A DNA stretch of 64,000 bases from Mycoavidus cysteinexigens (GTDB lineage Bacteria > Pseudomonadota > Gammaproteobacteria > Burkholderiales > Burkholderiaceae): NCBI RefSeq assembly GCF_003966915.1, contig NZ_AP018150.1, forward strand, positions 2,170,001-2,234,000, read 5' to 3'. This document shows positions 53,665 through 63,000 of the stretch, one piece after another. Position 1 is the stretch's first letter, and each line of letters opens with the position of its first letter. The position numbers and the translations under genes were made by a program. A model generated the notes under the pieces. It was given only the letters and a program-made list of their open reading frames with translations. It ran no database searches and had not been told where the DNA came from.

Positions 53665-54807
53665 CCCCTCGTCTTTGAGCCTGCTGATGCTTGCCAATTT
53701 GATTGGAGCCATGAGCATGTCGAATTAGGGGGCGTGGGACAAACAGTTAAGGTGGCCCATTTTCGGCTGGCGTATAGCCGTCAGCTCTTTGTTATAGCCT
53801 ATCTGCGCGAAACCCAAGAGATGGTATTCGATGCACATAGACAGGCTTTCACTTTTCTGGGGGGCGTGCCCAACCGAATCATCTACGATAATCTCAAGAC
53901 GGTGGTGGATACCATTTTAGTCGGTAAGGAGCGTCAATTTAATCGGCGTTTTCTGACTCTAGCCAATCATTACTGATTCGAGCCAGTCGCCTGTACACCA
54001 GCCGCAGGCTGGGAGAAAGGGCAAATTGAGAATCAAGTGGGCAATGTACGGGAGTGGTTATTCACGCCGCTGGCGCGCTTTTCTAATCTGGTCGAACTCA
54101 ATGACTGGCTGGCTATACGCTGCCGAGAACTCGCTCAACGCAAACACCCCTGCCATAGTGGACGCACTATCAACGAATATTTCCAAGAAGAACAACGCTT
54201 GTTACGTCCAATCATCGCCCCGTTTGAGGGTTACGTTGAACAGATGATGCGCGTCTCAAACACCAGCTTGGTGCACGTGGATAGAAATCGTTATAGCGTT
54301 CCGGTTCGCTTTGCCAGACAAGCTGTGTCTGTACATATAAGCGCCAACCCAATCCAAGTGGTAGCCCAGGCTCAGGTCGTTGCGACTCACCAGCGAGTCT
54401 TTGGGCGGGACCAACTCATCTGCAATCCTTGGCATTATCTGCCTGTGCTAGAGAAGAAACCCGGTGCCTTACGCAATGGTGTGCCTTTTGTTGAGTGGGA
54501 TTTACCGCTTCCCATTCAAGCGGTACGGAAATGCCTGCTGAAGCGCCCTAAGGGAGATCGTGCCTTTGTCGAACTGCTCCTGTTGGCTCAGAAAGTCGGC
54601 CTGGAGCCTTAACCGTGGCGTGTGAATGTGCTTTAGAAGCCGGTACAGTGACGGCCCCCATCATTATGAACGAAATGCGCAGACTGACCGACCCGGGTCG
54701 CCCACTTCGCTTGAATGGCCCGATGGTATTGTTTTAACGCTAGAACCCCTAGCAGATTGCCAGCGCTATGACCACCTGCTCGGAGAAACCCATGCCCACT
54801 GACATTC
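53665..54807 (+). pseudogene. istA: IS21 IstA, 5'-truncated with in-frame UGA and frameshifts
   Basis: Begins at PLVFEPADACQFDW, has the same TGA after FLTLANHY (53974-53976) as copy 1, and in addition a base change/deletion at CTGGAGCCTTAA (54600-54611) that truncates the frame, plus a missing C at GACCCGGGTCGCCC (54690). Because the TGA is shared and the other lesions are not, the TGA is older. Confidence 0.85.
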
Positions 54808-55529
54808 ACGCCACTCTCACCGCATTGCAACTACATGGCATGGCCACGGCCTGGAGCGAGTTACAAGCCGAAAAGCCAAAACTCATTCATCGCCCTGAAA
54901 TTTGGATAGAACGCCTGATCGCCGCTGAGCAAACAGATCGAGCATTACGCCGTTTACGCTATCAGCTTAAAGCTGCACGCTTTCCTATCCATCGAGATTT
55001 ACTCAGCTTTAATTGGCAAGAAACGCCTCTGTCACAAGCCGTCATCGAGCAACTCGCCACGGCCGACTTCACCGATGCCGCACATAACTTGATCCTAGTC
55101 GGCGGGTGTGGAACGGGCAAAACTCATCTTGCCACGGCGCTGGGCGTGGCCACCATTCATGCCGGAAAACGGGTCCGTTTCTTCAACGGCGTCGAATTGG
55201 TCAACGCGCTCGAACACGAAAAGCAATTCGGTAAAACAGGTAACCTAGCCAAACGCCTTACACAGATTGATGCTCTCATCATTGACGAGCTTGGCTATTT
55301 GCCTTTCCCCGCTTCCAGTGGCGCACTGCTATTCCAGCTCATCGGACAGCTTTATGAGAAAACTTCTTTAATCATCACGACCAATCTCTCATTTAGCGAA
55401 TGGGTACAGGTCTTCGGTGACGCAAAAATGACCACCGCTCTCTTAGATCGTATTACTCACCATTGCCATATCCTGGAAACTGGCAATCAATCTTACCGTT
55501 TCAAACATCGAAATATCCCTTCAAATTGA
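54792..55529 (+). CDS. istB: IS21 helper ATPase IstB, copy 2
   Basis: Same protein as at 35175-35912 (Walker [10 protein letters not shown], Walker [10 protein letters not shown]); differences are a few silent bases. The gene is intact although its partner istA is destroyed. Confidence 0.9.
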   Translation: MPTDIHATLTALQLHGMATAWSELQAEKPKLIHRPEIWIERLIAAEQTDRALRRLRYQLKAARFPIHRDLLSFNWQETPLSQAVIEQLATADFTDAAHNLILVGGCGTGKTHLATALGVATIHAGKRVRFFNGVELVNALEHEKQFGKTGNLAKRLTQIDALIIDELGYLPFPASSGALLFQLIGQLYEKTSLIITTNLSFSEWVQVFGDAKMTTALLDRITHHCHILETGNQSYRFKHRNIPSN

Positions 55530-55782
55530 GTCCCTTAACTGGAAACTTTTCGGCGCTGTTTACTGGCAAATTTTGGACGCTGTTTGACAAATTAGAACTC
55601 TGTAGCCGGATCGCGTCATCATTACAATGCGCGTTTACGCGCCTCCACTAAGCAGCGCTTTTGCTCTATGCCAAGCTGTCCACTTATCCATTTCAACTAT
55701 TTCAAGTGCTCATCCATAGATTTGTTCCCTTCACTTGCCAAAACTTCTGCAAACTCTTAAATACTCCATCACTGCTTTACTC

Positions 55783-58700
55783 TCAGAATTCATACACAAC
55801 ACTTTCTTCTTCAGAGATGGTGGACCAAGAATCTTCTTCCTCTGAAAGCTCATGAATAGAATCCCCCTCTTCTGAGTAAATTTCGTCTGAATACTCTCCC
55901 TCTGAGGGTATTTCATCACACTTTTCTTCGGACGATGCTATGTCGCTTTCATTATCACGATAAGCTAACACTGCTCCTCTCTGTTTTAACAGCTGATGAT
56001 TTATCTCGCTTAAGCCTTGCACTTCTAACACAGAGGCTTTCGTCACTGTCAGCGACGTATGCATTGAACGCCAACATAACTCCACATGACATTCACTTCT
56101 CTCTTTTATTACACGCCACTCTCGAACGAACGTATCCCCACTGCCAACCAACAAATAATCCCCCTCTGGGTTCGCTTTCCAAGCAACAGTCTTCACTACC
56201 CCGTTAAAATCTCGAATCACCTTCTGACAATCACCAGAGCTAACATCCCACAGTTGTACGGTCCAGTCCGAACTACCCGAAGCGAGCTGATCTCCTTGCG
56301 GCGAATACGCGACGCTATAAACACTCTCAGTATGGCCCTTTAAGATGCGGACCCGCACTCCTTTTTGAACATTCCACAGACGCACAGTCTTATCCCCACT
56401 ACCCGAAGCAAGTTGATCTCCTTGCGGCGAATACGCGACGCTATAAACACCCTCAGTATGGCCCTTTAAGGTGCGAACCCGCACTCCCTTTTGAACATTC
56501 CACAGACACACAGTCTTATCCCCACTACCCGAAGCAAGTTGATCTCCTTGCGGCGAATACGCGACGCCAGTCACAACATTAGTATGGCCCTTTAAGGTGC
56601 AGACCCGCACTCCTTTTTGAACATTCCACAGACACACGGTATTGTCCTCACTACCCGAAGCAAGCTGATCCCCTTGCGGCGAATATGCGACGCTCCTAAC
56701 AGGGTTCGTATGACCTCTTAAGGTGTGGCCAGGTTCTCCGCTTTGAGCATTCCACAGACGCACGACATTATCGAAACTACCCGAAGCAAGCTGATCCCCT
56801 TGCGGTGAATACGCGACGCTATAAACACCACGCTCACCGCCCCTTAATATGTGGCTGGACACTCCGCTTTGAACCGTCCACAGTCTTATACTATTGTCGT
56901 TACTACATGAGGCGAGCTGGCCCCTTTTCGGCGAATATGCGACGCCAGTCACCCCCGAAGTATGGCTCCTCAAGTTATAATACGCAGAGCCTGTTTTGAC
57001 CTCCCACAGACGTATGATCTTGTCCCCACCGCTTGAGGCAAGCTGATTCCCTTGTGGCGAATATGCGGCGCTAATAACACTATTCGTATGACCGCTTAAG
57101 ATGCGGAGCGGAGCACCTGTTTGAACCTCCCACAGATATACCGTATTGTCATCACTGCTCGAAGCAAGCTGATCCCCTTGTGGCGAATATACAACGTTCA
57201 AAACAAAACCCGTATGACCCCTCAAGTTATGGCGCACCTCGCCTGTTTTAACGTCCCACAGCCGCGCTGTTTTGTCTAAACTGCCCGAGGCAAGCTGATC
57301 TCCTTGCGGCGAATACGCGACGCTATAAACACCATCAGTATGGCCTCTTAAGATGTGGCCGTGCGCTCCGCTTTGAACGCTCCACAGCCGTACAGTCCTG
57401 TCCAAACTACCCGAAGCAAGCAAATCTCCTTGCGGCGAATACGCGACGCCAGTCACAACATTAGTATGGCCCTTTAAGGTGCGGACCAGCACTCCTTTTT
57501 GAACATTCCACAGACACACAGTCTTATCCCCACTACCCGAAGCAAGTTGATCTCCTTGCGGCGAATACGCGACGCTATAAACACCCTCAGTATGGCCTCT
57601 TAAGGTGTAGCCGTGCACTCCGTTTTGAACATTCCACAGACGCACGGTATTGTCCTCACTGCCCGACGCAAACTGATCCCCTTGCGGCGAATACGCAACG
57701 CTTCTAACAGGACTCGTATGACCTGTTAAGGTTAGAATCTTTTCCCAATTTGACGTCTGATATACATTGATAACCCCCTTCTCAACACCCACAGCGGCAG
57801 CGCAGAATCCCCCATCCGGTGAATACGCGCAGGATAACACTACGCTCTCTTCTTTGAGATAAGGCCACTCGCCAAACTCCACCCCATCCATCTGCGCACC
57901 GTTTAAATTTGCCTCGCGCAGCCATATATTACGAAGATTTGCTCCGCTCAAATCCGCCTCTTGCAACTGAGCGGAGTCGAACACCCCAAAACTCAGATCT
58001 GCGCCGGGAACCTTGATTCCCTTCAAATCCATCCCATTAAACTGGATCCCTGCCTTGACCAAAATCGTGATTGCATTCGCCGCCCCTTGACTCACAGATT
58101 CCACCTGCTTGGAGGCTTTGATCCATGCCAGCAGCGGTTTCATCAGCGCTTTGTTCTGTCGCACGCGCTCCACTAAAAACCGCTGAATCGCCACATCCTC
58201 CACCAGATTAAAGCGGTTCAATAACCCTTTCTGATCTACCTGATCCGAATCATTCAGCATCTTCCATAGACCCTGCACATTCTTCATTTCGTTCAATGGC
58301 TCGCCTATCGATGCATCCGATCCAGCTGTACTTTCCAGCTCTTGCCACATTTCACGCGCTACAAAATAATCCCGCAACGATTTATGGATAAAGCGATATT
58401 CTTTGCCCAAATCATTTGGCCTGTCCTGGCAGATTAAGGGCGCATTTAAGCGCATCAGCACTGTGCTAGTTTCCTCATCGCCTAATAGGCGTCTGCGCCA
58501 ATCTCCCTCTGTAGCTGAGTTATTTTTTTTCCATTTCGCATAAGTACTGGCCTTATAAGACGCTATCACCTCCCCAGCTTGGTACATTTCCAAGGCTAGC
58601 TCTTGGCTATATTCCACCCCGAAGTTGGCAAATCCTCCTCGCTCGATTTTTTTGAACTCATCTCTTTCTTTTGAATTAAGCTCAAGTATCTGATCTAGCC

Positions 58701-59835
58701 TCTGTTGTGAACGGTCAAACCAGCTCTTTACAAACTGATCGTAAATTGCAATTCGAGTTAAGCTCTGATTCTCTATTTGGCCTCTTTGGCTCAATTCAGG
58801 CAGCACGCTCAAGGTTATTTTCAGCAAAAATGGATTACTCACCAGCTCTTTTAAGCTTGGCTCCTCCAACTCTTTTTTGTATTTCTCCGCGCTCCACAAA
58901 GCATCAGGGTGTATTTCGCTATATCGATCAACATACCGCTTTATCGTTTCTTCCGAAAATGGTGCCAGCCGATACTCCTGTAAAGCGGTACGCTCGCCTG
59001 GCGGATGAAATTTGTATTGATAGTTTGGTCCTAAATATTCCGGGCGACTGCTGATTATGATTTTTGCGCCTTTCCAGTCATTTAACTCATTATCTTTATA
59101 AAATACCTGCTGCCGATGCTCGATCTCGTCAAATCCATCTAAAATTAATACAAATCGATGTTTACTTTGTAATTCTTTGATCTGCTCTTTCGAGAATCCA
59201 TGCCTTTCGAAAAAGGCGCTCACTAGATTCCGATCCGGCCCTAACAAGCTCGATAATCCTATAAATACCGGAATTGGCATATTTTCTGACTTACCGCTCT
59301 GGATATAGGCCGCCCACAAGCTAACCGCGAGATCTCGGTTAAAGGTCGATTTGCCTGAACCCGCTTCACCTAGTAGGAGTAAGACTTTTTTATTGGAGTT
59401 CAAAAAATCTTGAACGTTGCTTTTTAAATCAAAGCGGGTTGAATCGTGAAGCTCCATCCCTTCCGGCTCCACATAGTTCGACAACGCATCTTTAACTTCG
59501 TTGTCTTCCTGTAGTCCTTTTAAATACCTTTTCTGCAACGCCTCAATAGCCGAATTTAAGTTGACCAACGGCTTAATATTAGGTTGCAAAGCAAAAATAT
59601 GTTGCAACATCAGGGTTTCTATCAACTTCGAATCTGCCGCCGCTAAATGTATATGGTTATTCGCTGTATTATTATTTCCAATGGTTAAATTATTTAAAAA
59701 ACCATTACCGATTTGCACTTTATTTTCACTTGAGTCATCAGCTCTTGTTTGCGTATCAGAGAACGCTGAATTGATCTGAGGGAAATATGAAGCCAAGGAA
59801 GGGAGAGGGCTTTGACCTGAATTAATCGACGACAT
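55783..59835 (-). CDS. NACHT-pentapeptide-WD40 receptor with acidic tail, 1350 aa
   Basis: Motif at 40-64: VQIGNGFLNNLTIGNNNTAN + NHIH, with an RHIM-like VQIGN start, then ADSKLIETLML. NACHT: Walker A LLLGEAGSGKSTFN (~153), Walker B FVLILDGFDEIEH (~226), YRFIHKSLRDYFVAREMW. Pentapeptide units ~598-650 (GADLSFGVF, EADLSGANL, ANLNGAQM). 14 WD40 blades; the twelve central ones share SVAYSPQGDQLASGS and vary after GHT. After the family tail (GLSEINHQLLKQRGA) there is a unique ~50-residue acidic extension rich in Glu, Ser and Asp (EGEYSDEIYSEEGDSIHELS). ATG 59835 with AAGGAG ~11 bases upstream. A spanin-derived remnant lies directly upstream. Confidence 0.92.
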   Translation of the reverse strand: MSSINSGQSPLPSLASYFPQINSAFSDTQTRADDSSENKVQIGNGFLNNLTIGNNNTANNHIHLAAADSKLIETLMLQHIFALQPNIKPLVNLNSAIEALQKRYLKGLQEDNEVKDALSNYVEPEGMELHDSTRFDLKSNVQDFLNSNKKVLLLLGEAGSGKSTFNRDLAVSLWAAYIQSGKSENMPIPVFIGLSSLLGPDRNLVSAFFERHGFSKEQIKELQSKHRFVLILDGFDEIEHRQQVFYKDNELNDWKGAKIIISSRPEYLGPNYQYKFHPPGERTALQEYRLAPFSEETIKRYVDRYSEIHPDALWSAEKYKKELEEPSLKELVSNPFLLKITLSVLPELSQRGQIENQSLTRIAIYDQFVKSWFDRSQQRLDQILELNSKERDEFKKIERGGFANFGVEYSQELALEMYQAGEVIASYKASTYAKWKKNNSATEGDWRRRLLGDEETSTVLMRLNAPLICQDRPNDLGKEYRFIHKSLRDYFVAREMWQELESTAGSDASIGEPLNEMKNVQGLWKMLNDSDQVDQKGLLNRFNLVEDVAIQRFLVERVRQNKALMKPLLAWIKASKQVESVSQGAANAITILVKAGIQFNGMDLKGIKVPGADLSFGVFDSAQLQEADLSGANLRNIWLREANLNGAQMDGVEFGEWPYLKEESVVLSCAYSPDGGFCAAAVGVEKGVINVYQTSNWEKILTLTGHTSPVRSVAYSPQGDQFASGSEDNTVRLWNVQNGVHGYTLRGHTEGVYSVAYSPQGDQLASGSGDKTVCLWNVQKGVLVRTLKGHTNVVTGVAYSPQGDLLASGSLDRTVRLWSVQSGAHGHILRGHTDGVYSVAYSPQGDQLASGSLDKTARLWDVKTGEVRHNLRGHTGFVLNVVYSPQGDQLASSSDDNTVYLWEVQTGAPLRILSGHTNSVISAAYSPQGNQLASSGGDKIIRLWEVKTGSAYYNLRSHTSGVTGVAYSPKRGQLASCSNDNSIRLWTVQSGVSSHILRGGERGVYSVAYSPQGDQLASGSFDNVVRLWNAQSGEPGHTLRGHTNPVRSVAYSPQGDQLASGSEDNTVCLWNVQKGVRVCTLKGHTNVVTGVAYSPQGDQLASGSGDKTVCLWNVQKGVRVRTLKGHTEGVYSVAYSPQGDQLASGSGDKTVRLWNVQKGVRVRILKGHTESVYSVAYSPQGDQLASGSSDWTVQLWDVSSGDCQKVIRDFNGVVKTVAWKANPEGDYLLVGSGDTFVREWRVIKERSECHVELCWRSMHTSLTVTKASVLEVQGLSEINHQLLKQRGAVLAYRDNESDIASSEEKCDEIPSEGEYSDEIYSEEGDSIHELSEEEDSWSTISEEESVVYEF

Positions 59836-59869
59836 ACTAGCTACTACTCCTTTTTAATAATTAGTATTT

Positions 59870-60010
59870 AACCTATATTTTAATGATTTACTATCATATA
59901 AAAATTCAGCCTTCATTAAATAAAACCTATCTGCCAAAAATTACGGCAGCATGGGCAATATCAGAAACTCTGAAAGCGATTTCGTTATGTTGGTTCTATT
60001 TACTCGAACT
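59870..60010 (+). pseudogene. decayed phage spanin-associated sequence, copy 3
   Basis: Closely matches 46800-46930 (shared AAAACCTATCT, AATTACG.CAGCATGGGCAAT, AACTCTGAAAGC). Only the middle piece remains. As in copies 1 and 2 it lies between the start of one NACHT gene and the C-terminal end of the next. The assignment rests on the copy at 46800, which keeps the recognisable spanin end. Confidence 0.45.
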
Positions 60011-60061
60011 TGGAATCTAGCAATGAGCTTTTTGCTTTAAAAGTAACCTCGACCACACCTA

Positions 60062-63000
60062 TCAAGCCTTCATATTTTTATAGAGAAAATTTAATACGCT
60101 ATTTTCTGAGAACCGCGCTCCACGCTGCTTTAACACCTTATGATTTACTTCGCTTAAACCTATTACTCCTTCTATTAGCATATCTGTCAACGTCAACTCC
60201 TCATGCACTGACATCCACCGCAGCTTTAATTTATACCCTCCTCCATCTTTTTTTACTTCCCACTTACGCACCAATTTATCTCTACCGCCCGCCAATAAAT
60301 ATTCCACTTCGGGCAGACCTTGCCAGGCTACGCTTTCGACTGCACCTCTAAATCCTTCAACCTTCCTCAGACATTGACCCGAGGATACATTCCACAGACG
60401 TACCGTCTTGTCATCACTTCCAGAGGCGAGCTGGGTTCCACTCGGCGAATACGCTACGCTACACACACCATCCGTATGTCCGCGCAACGTCAGGCCCCCC
60501 GGTGCTCCGCTTTCCGCGTCCCACAGCCGTATCATACAGTCACCACTCCCAGAGGCGAGCTGAGTTCCACTCGGCGAATACGCTACGCTCAAGACACTAC
60601 TCGCATGTCCGCGCAACGTCGGACCCGATTCTCCGCTTTGCACGTCCCACAGCCGGACCGTCTTGTCATCACTCCCAGAGGCGAGTTGGGTTCCACTCGG
60701 CGAATACGCTACGCTCCTGACACCACCCGTATGTCCGCGCAACCTCGGGCCCGATTCTCCTCTTTGCACGTCCCACAGCCGGACCGTATTGTCATTACTC
60801 CCAGAGGCGAGCTGAGTTCCGTGCGGCGAATACGCTACACTATTGACAGCACTAGTATGTCCGCGCAACGTCCGGACCGATTCCCCGCTTTGCACGTCCC
60901 ACAGCCGGACCGTCTTGTCATTACTCCCAGAGGCGAGCTGGGTTCCGTGCGGCGAATACGCTACGCTATACACATAACCCGTATGTCCGCACAACGTCCG
61001 AACCGATTCTCCGCTTTGCACGTCCCACAGCCGGACCGTCTTGTCGTAACTCCCAGAAGCGAGCTGGGTTCCGTGCGGCAAATACGCTACGCTCCTGACA
61101 CCACCCGTATGTCCGCGCAACGTCGGGCCCGATTCTCCTCTTTGCACGTCCCACAGCCGGACCGTACCGTCATCACTCCCAGAGGCGAGTTGGGTTCCGT
61201 GCGGCGAATACGCTACGCTCCACACAGAATTCGTATGTCCGCGCAACGTCCGGACCGATTCTCCTCTTTGCACGTCCCACAGCCGGACCGTATGGTCCCT
61301 ACTCCCAGAGGCGAGTTGGGTTCCGCTCGGCGAATACGCTACGCTCCACACAGAATCCGTATGTCCGCGCAACGTCCGGACCGATTCTCCGCTTTGCATG
61401 TCCCACAGCCGGACCGTCTTGTCATTACTCCCAGAGGCGAGCTGGGTTCCGTGCGGCGAATACGCTACGCTCCACACAGAATTCGTATGTCCGAGCAACG
61501 TCCGGACCGATTCTCCGCTTTGCACGTCCCACAGCCGGACCGTCTTGTCATCACTCCCAGAGGCGAGCTGGGTTCCGTGCGGCGAATACGCTACGCTCCA
61601 CACAGAATTCGTATGTCCGCGCAACGTCCGGACCGATTCTCCGCTTTGCACGTCCCACAGCCGGACCGTATTGTCCAAACTCCCAGAGGCGAGCTGGGTT
61701 CCGCTCGGCGAATACGCTACGCTACTGACAAAATTCGTATGTCCGCGCAACGTCCGGACCGATTCTCCGCTTTGCACATCCCACAGCCGGACCGTATTGT
61801 CAAAACTCCCAGAGGCGAGTTGGGTTCCGTGCGGCGAATACGCTACGCTCCACACAGAATTCGTATGTCCGCGCAAAGTGTGGATTTTTGCCCAGCTCGA
61901 CGTGTCATACACGCAGACCTTACCATCTCCAAACACCATCGCACACGCTTTCCCATCCGGCGAATAGACACACGAATACACCGAGCTCTTTTCTTTCAGA
62001 GTCGGCCATTCGCCAAACTGCACCCCTACCATCTGCGCTCCACTTAAATTCGCCTGATACAGCCATACCTGACGAAAATTAACCCCGCTTAAATCCGATC
62101 CTTTCAACTGCGCTGAATCAAATACACCATAGCTCAAATCCGCTCCAGGTATCCGGATTCTATTTAAATCCGCTCCATTAAACCCCACACCTGCTCTCAC
62201 CAAGATCGTCATCGCATTCGCAGCACCCACCGTCACAACGGCATCGGGATCCTTGGAGGCTTCTATCCAGGCATGCAAGTGGGCTTTGAAAACCGGATGC
62301 TGGTTAACACGTTCCACTAAAAAGTCGAGAATCAACGCTTCATCCACCAATAGGAATTGATTCAGCACCGCATCAACGCACGGTTGAGCGTCGCTAAATT
62401 GCGGACTACAAATCGCTCGCGCCACACAATAATCCTGGATCGATTTATGGATAAAGCGATAGTGTTGCCCTCGGTGAATCAGCGGTGCATTAAAAAGTAA
62501 TAAACGTTTTTCTGTATCTTTTTTATTAAGATACGTCCGCCAAACTTCTGGGACAACTTCATTCTTCTCAAGGTCATAGGAAGCTTGTACAAGCCCATTT
62601 TGGGTCAGGGCTATCGCCATTTCTTGGCTGGCTTTCAGTCCTTCTGTAGCTAGATGTTGCCCCAACTTATTTCGTGCATCTTTCTCTTCCGCAGTCAATT
62701 TAATATGCTGTAACCGCTCTTCTGAGCGATTCCACCAACGCGATATAAATGCGTCATATAGCGCTATGCGAGTCAACAGCGCTGACTTGTTTTTGGCCAA
62801 ATCGGGTAAAAGATCAAGTGCCATCCGCAGTAAAAATGGACGGCGTATCGCTTCTTTTAAAGTCGGCAAATTATTTAAGGCACCCTGGTATCGTTTTAAA
62901 CTCCATTCAGTGCGTTGGGTATGCTGAATATATTTCTGAATATAAGCGGCAATCCAATCATCTGAAATCGTAGAAAGCCAATATTCCTGTAAAGTGGAGG

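Larger units (their letters stand above)
53665..55589 (+). mobile_element. IS21-family element, copy 2, left end missing
   Basis: Nearly identical to 34043-35972, ending in the same right terminal repeat (TTTTGGACGCTGTTTGACA at 55589). The left repeat and the first ~120 codons of istA are replaced by the IS3 element. It therefore cannot move on its own. Confidence 0.88.

Noticed and set aside
60320-62047. 575-codon open frame on the plus strand
   Set aside because: It is antisense to the WD40 repeats of the NACHT gene at 60062; the periodic, nearly identical repeats keep the opposite frame free of stops. The translation is a repeated Arg/Ser/Pro-rich 42-mer without natural protein features.
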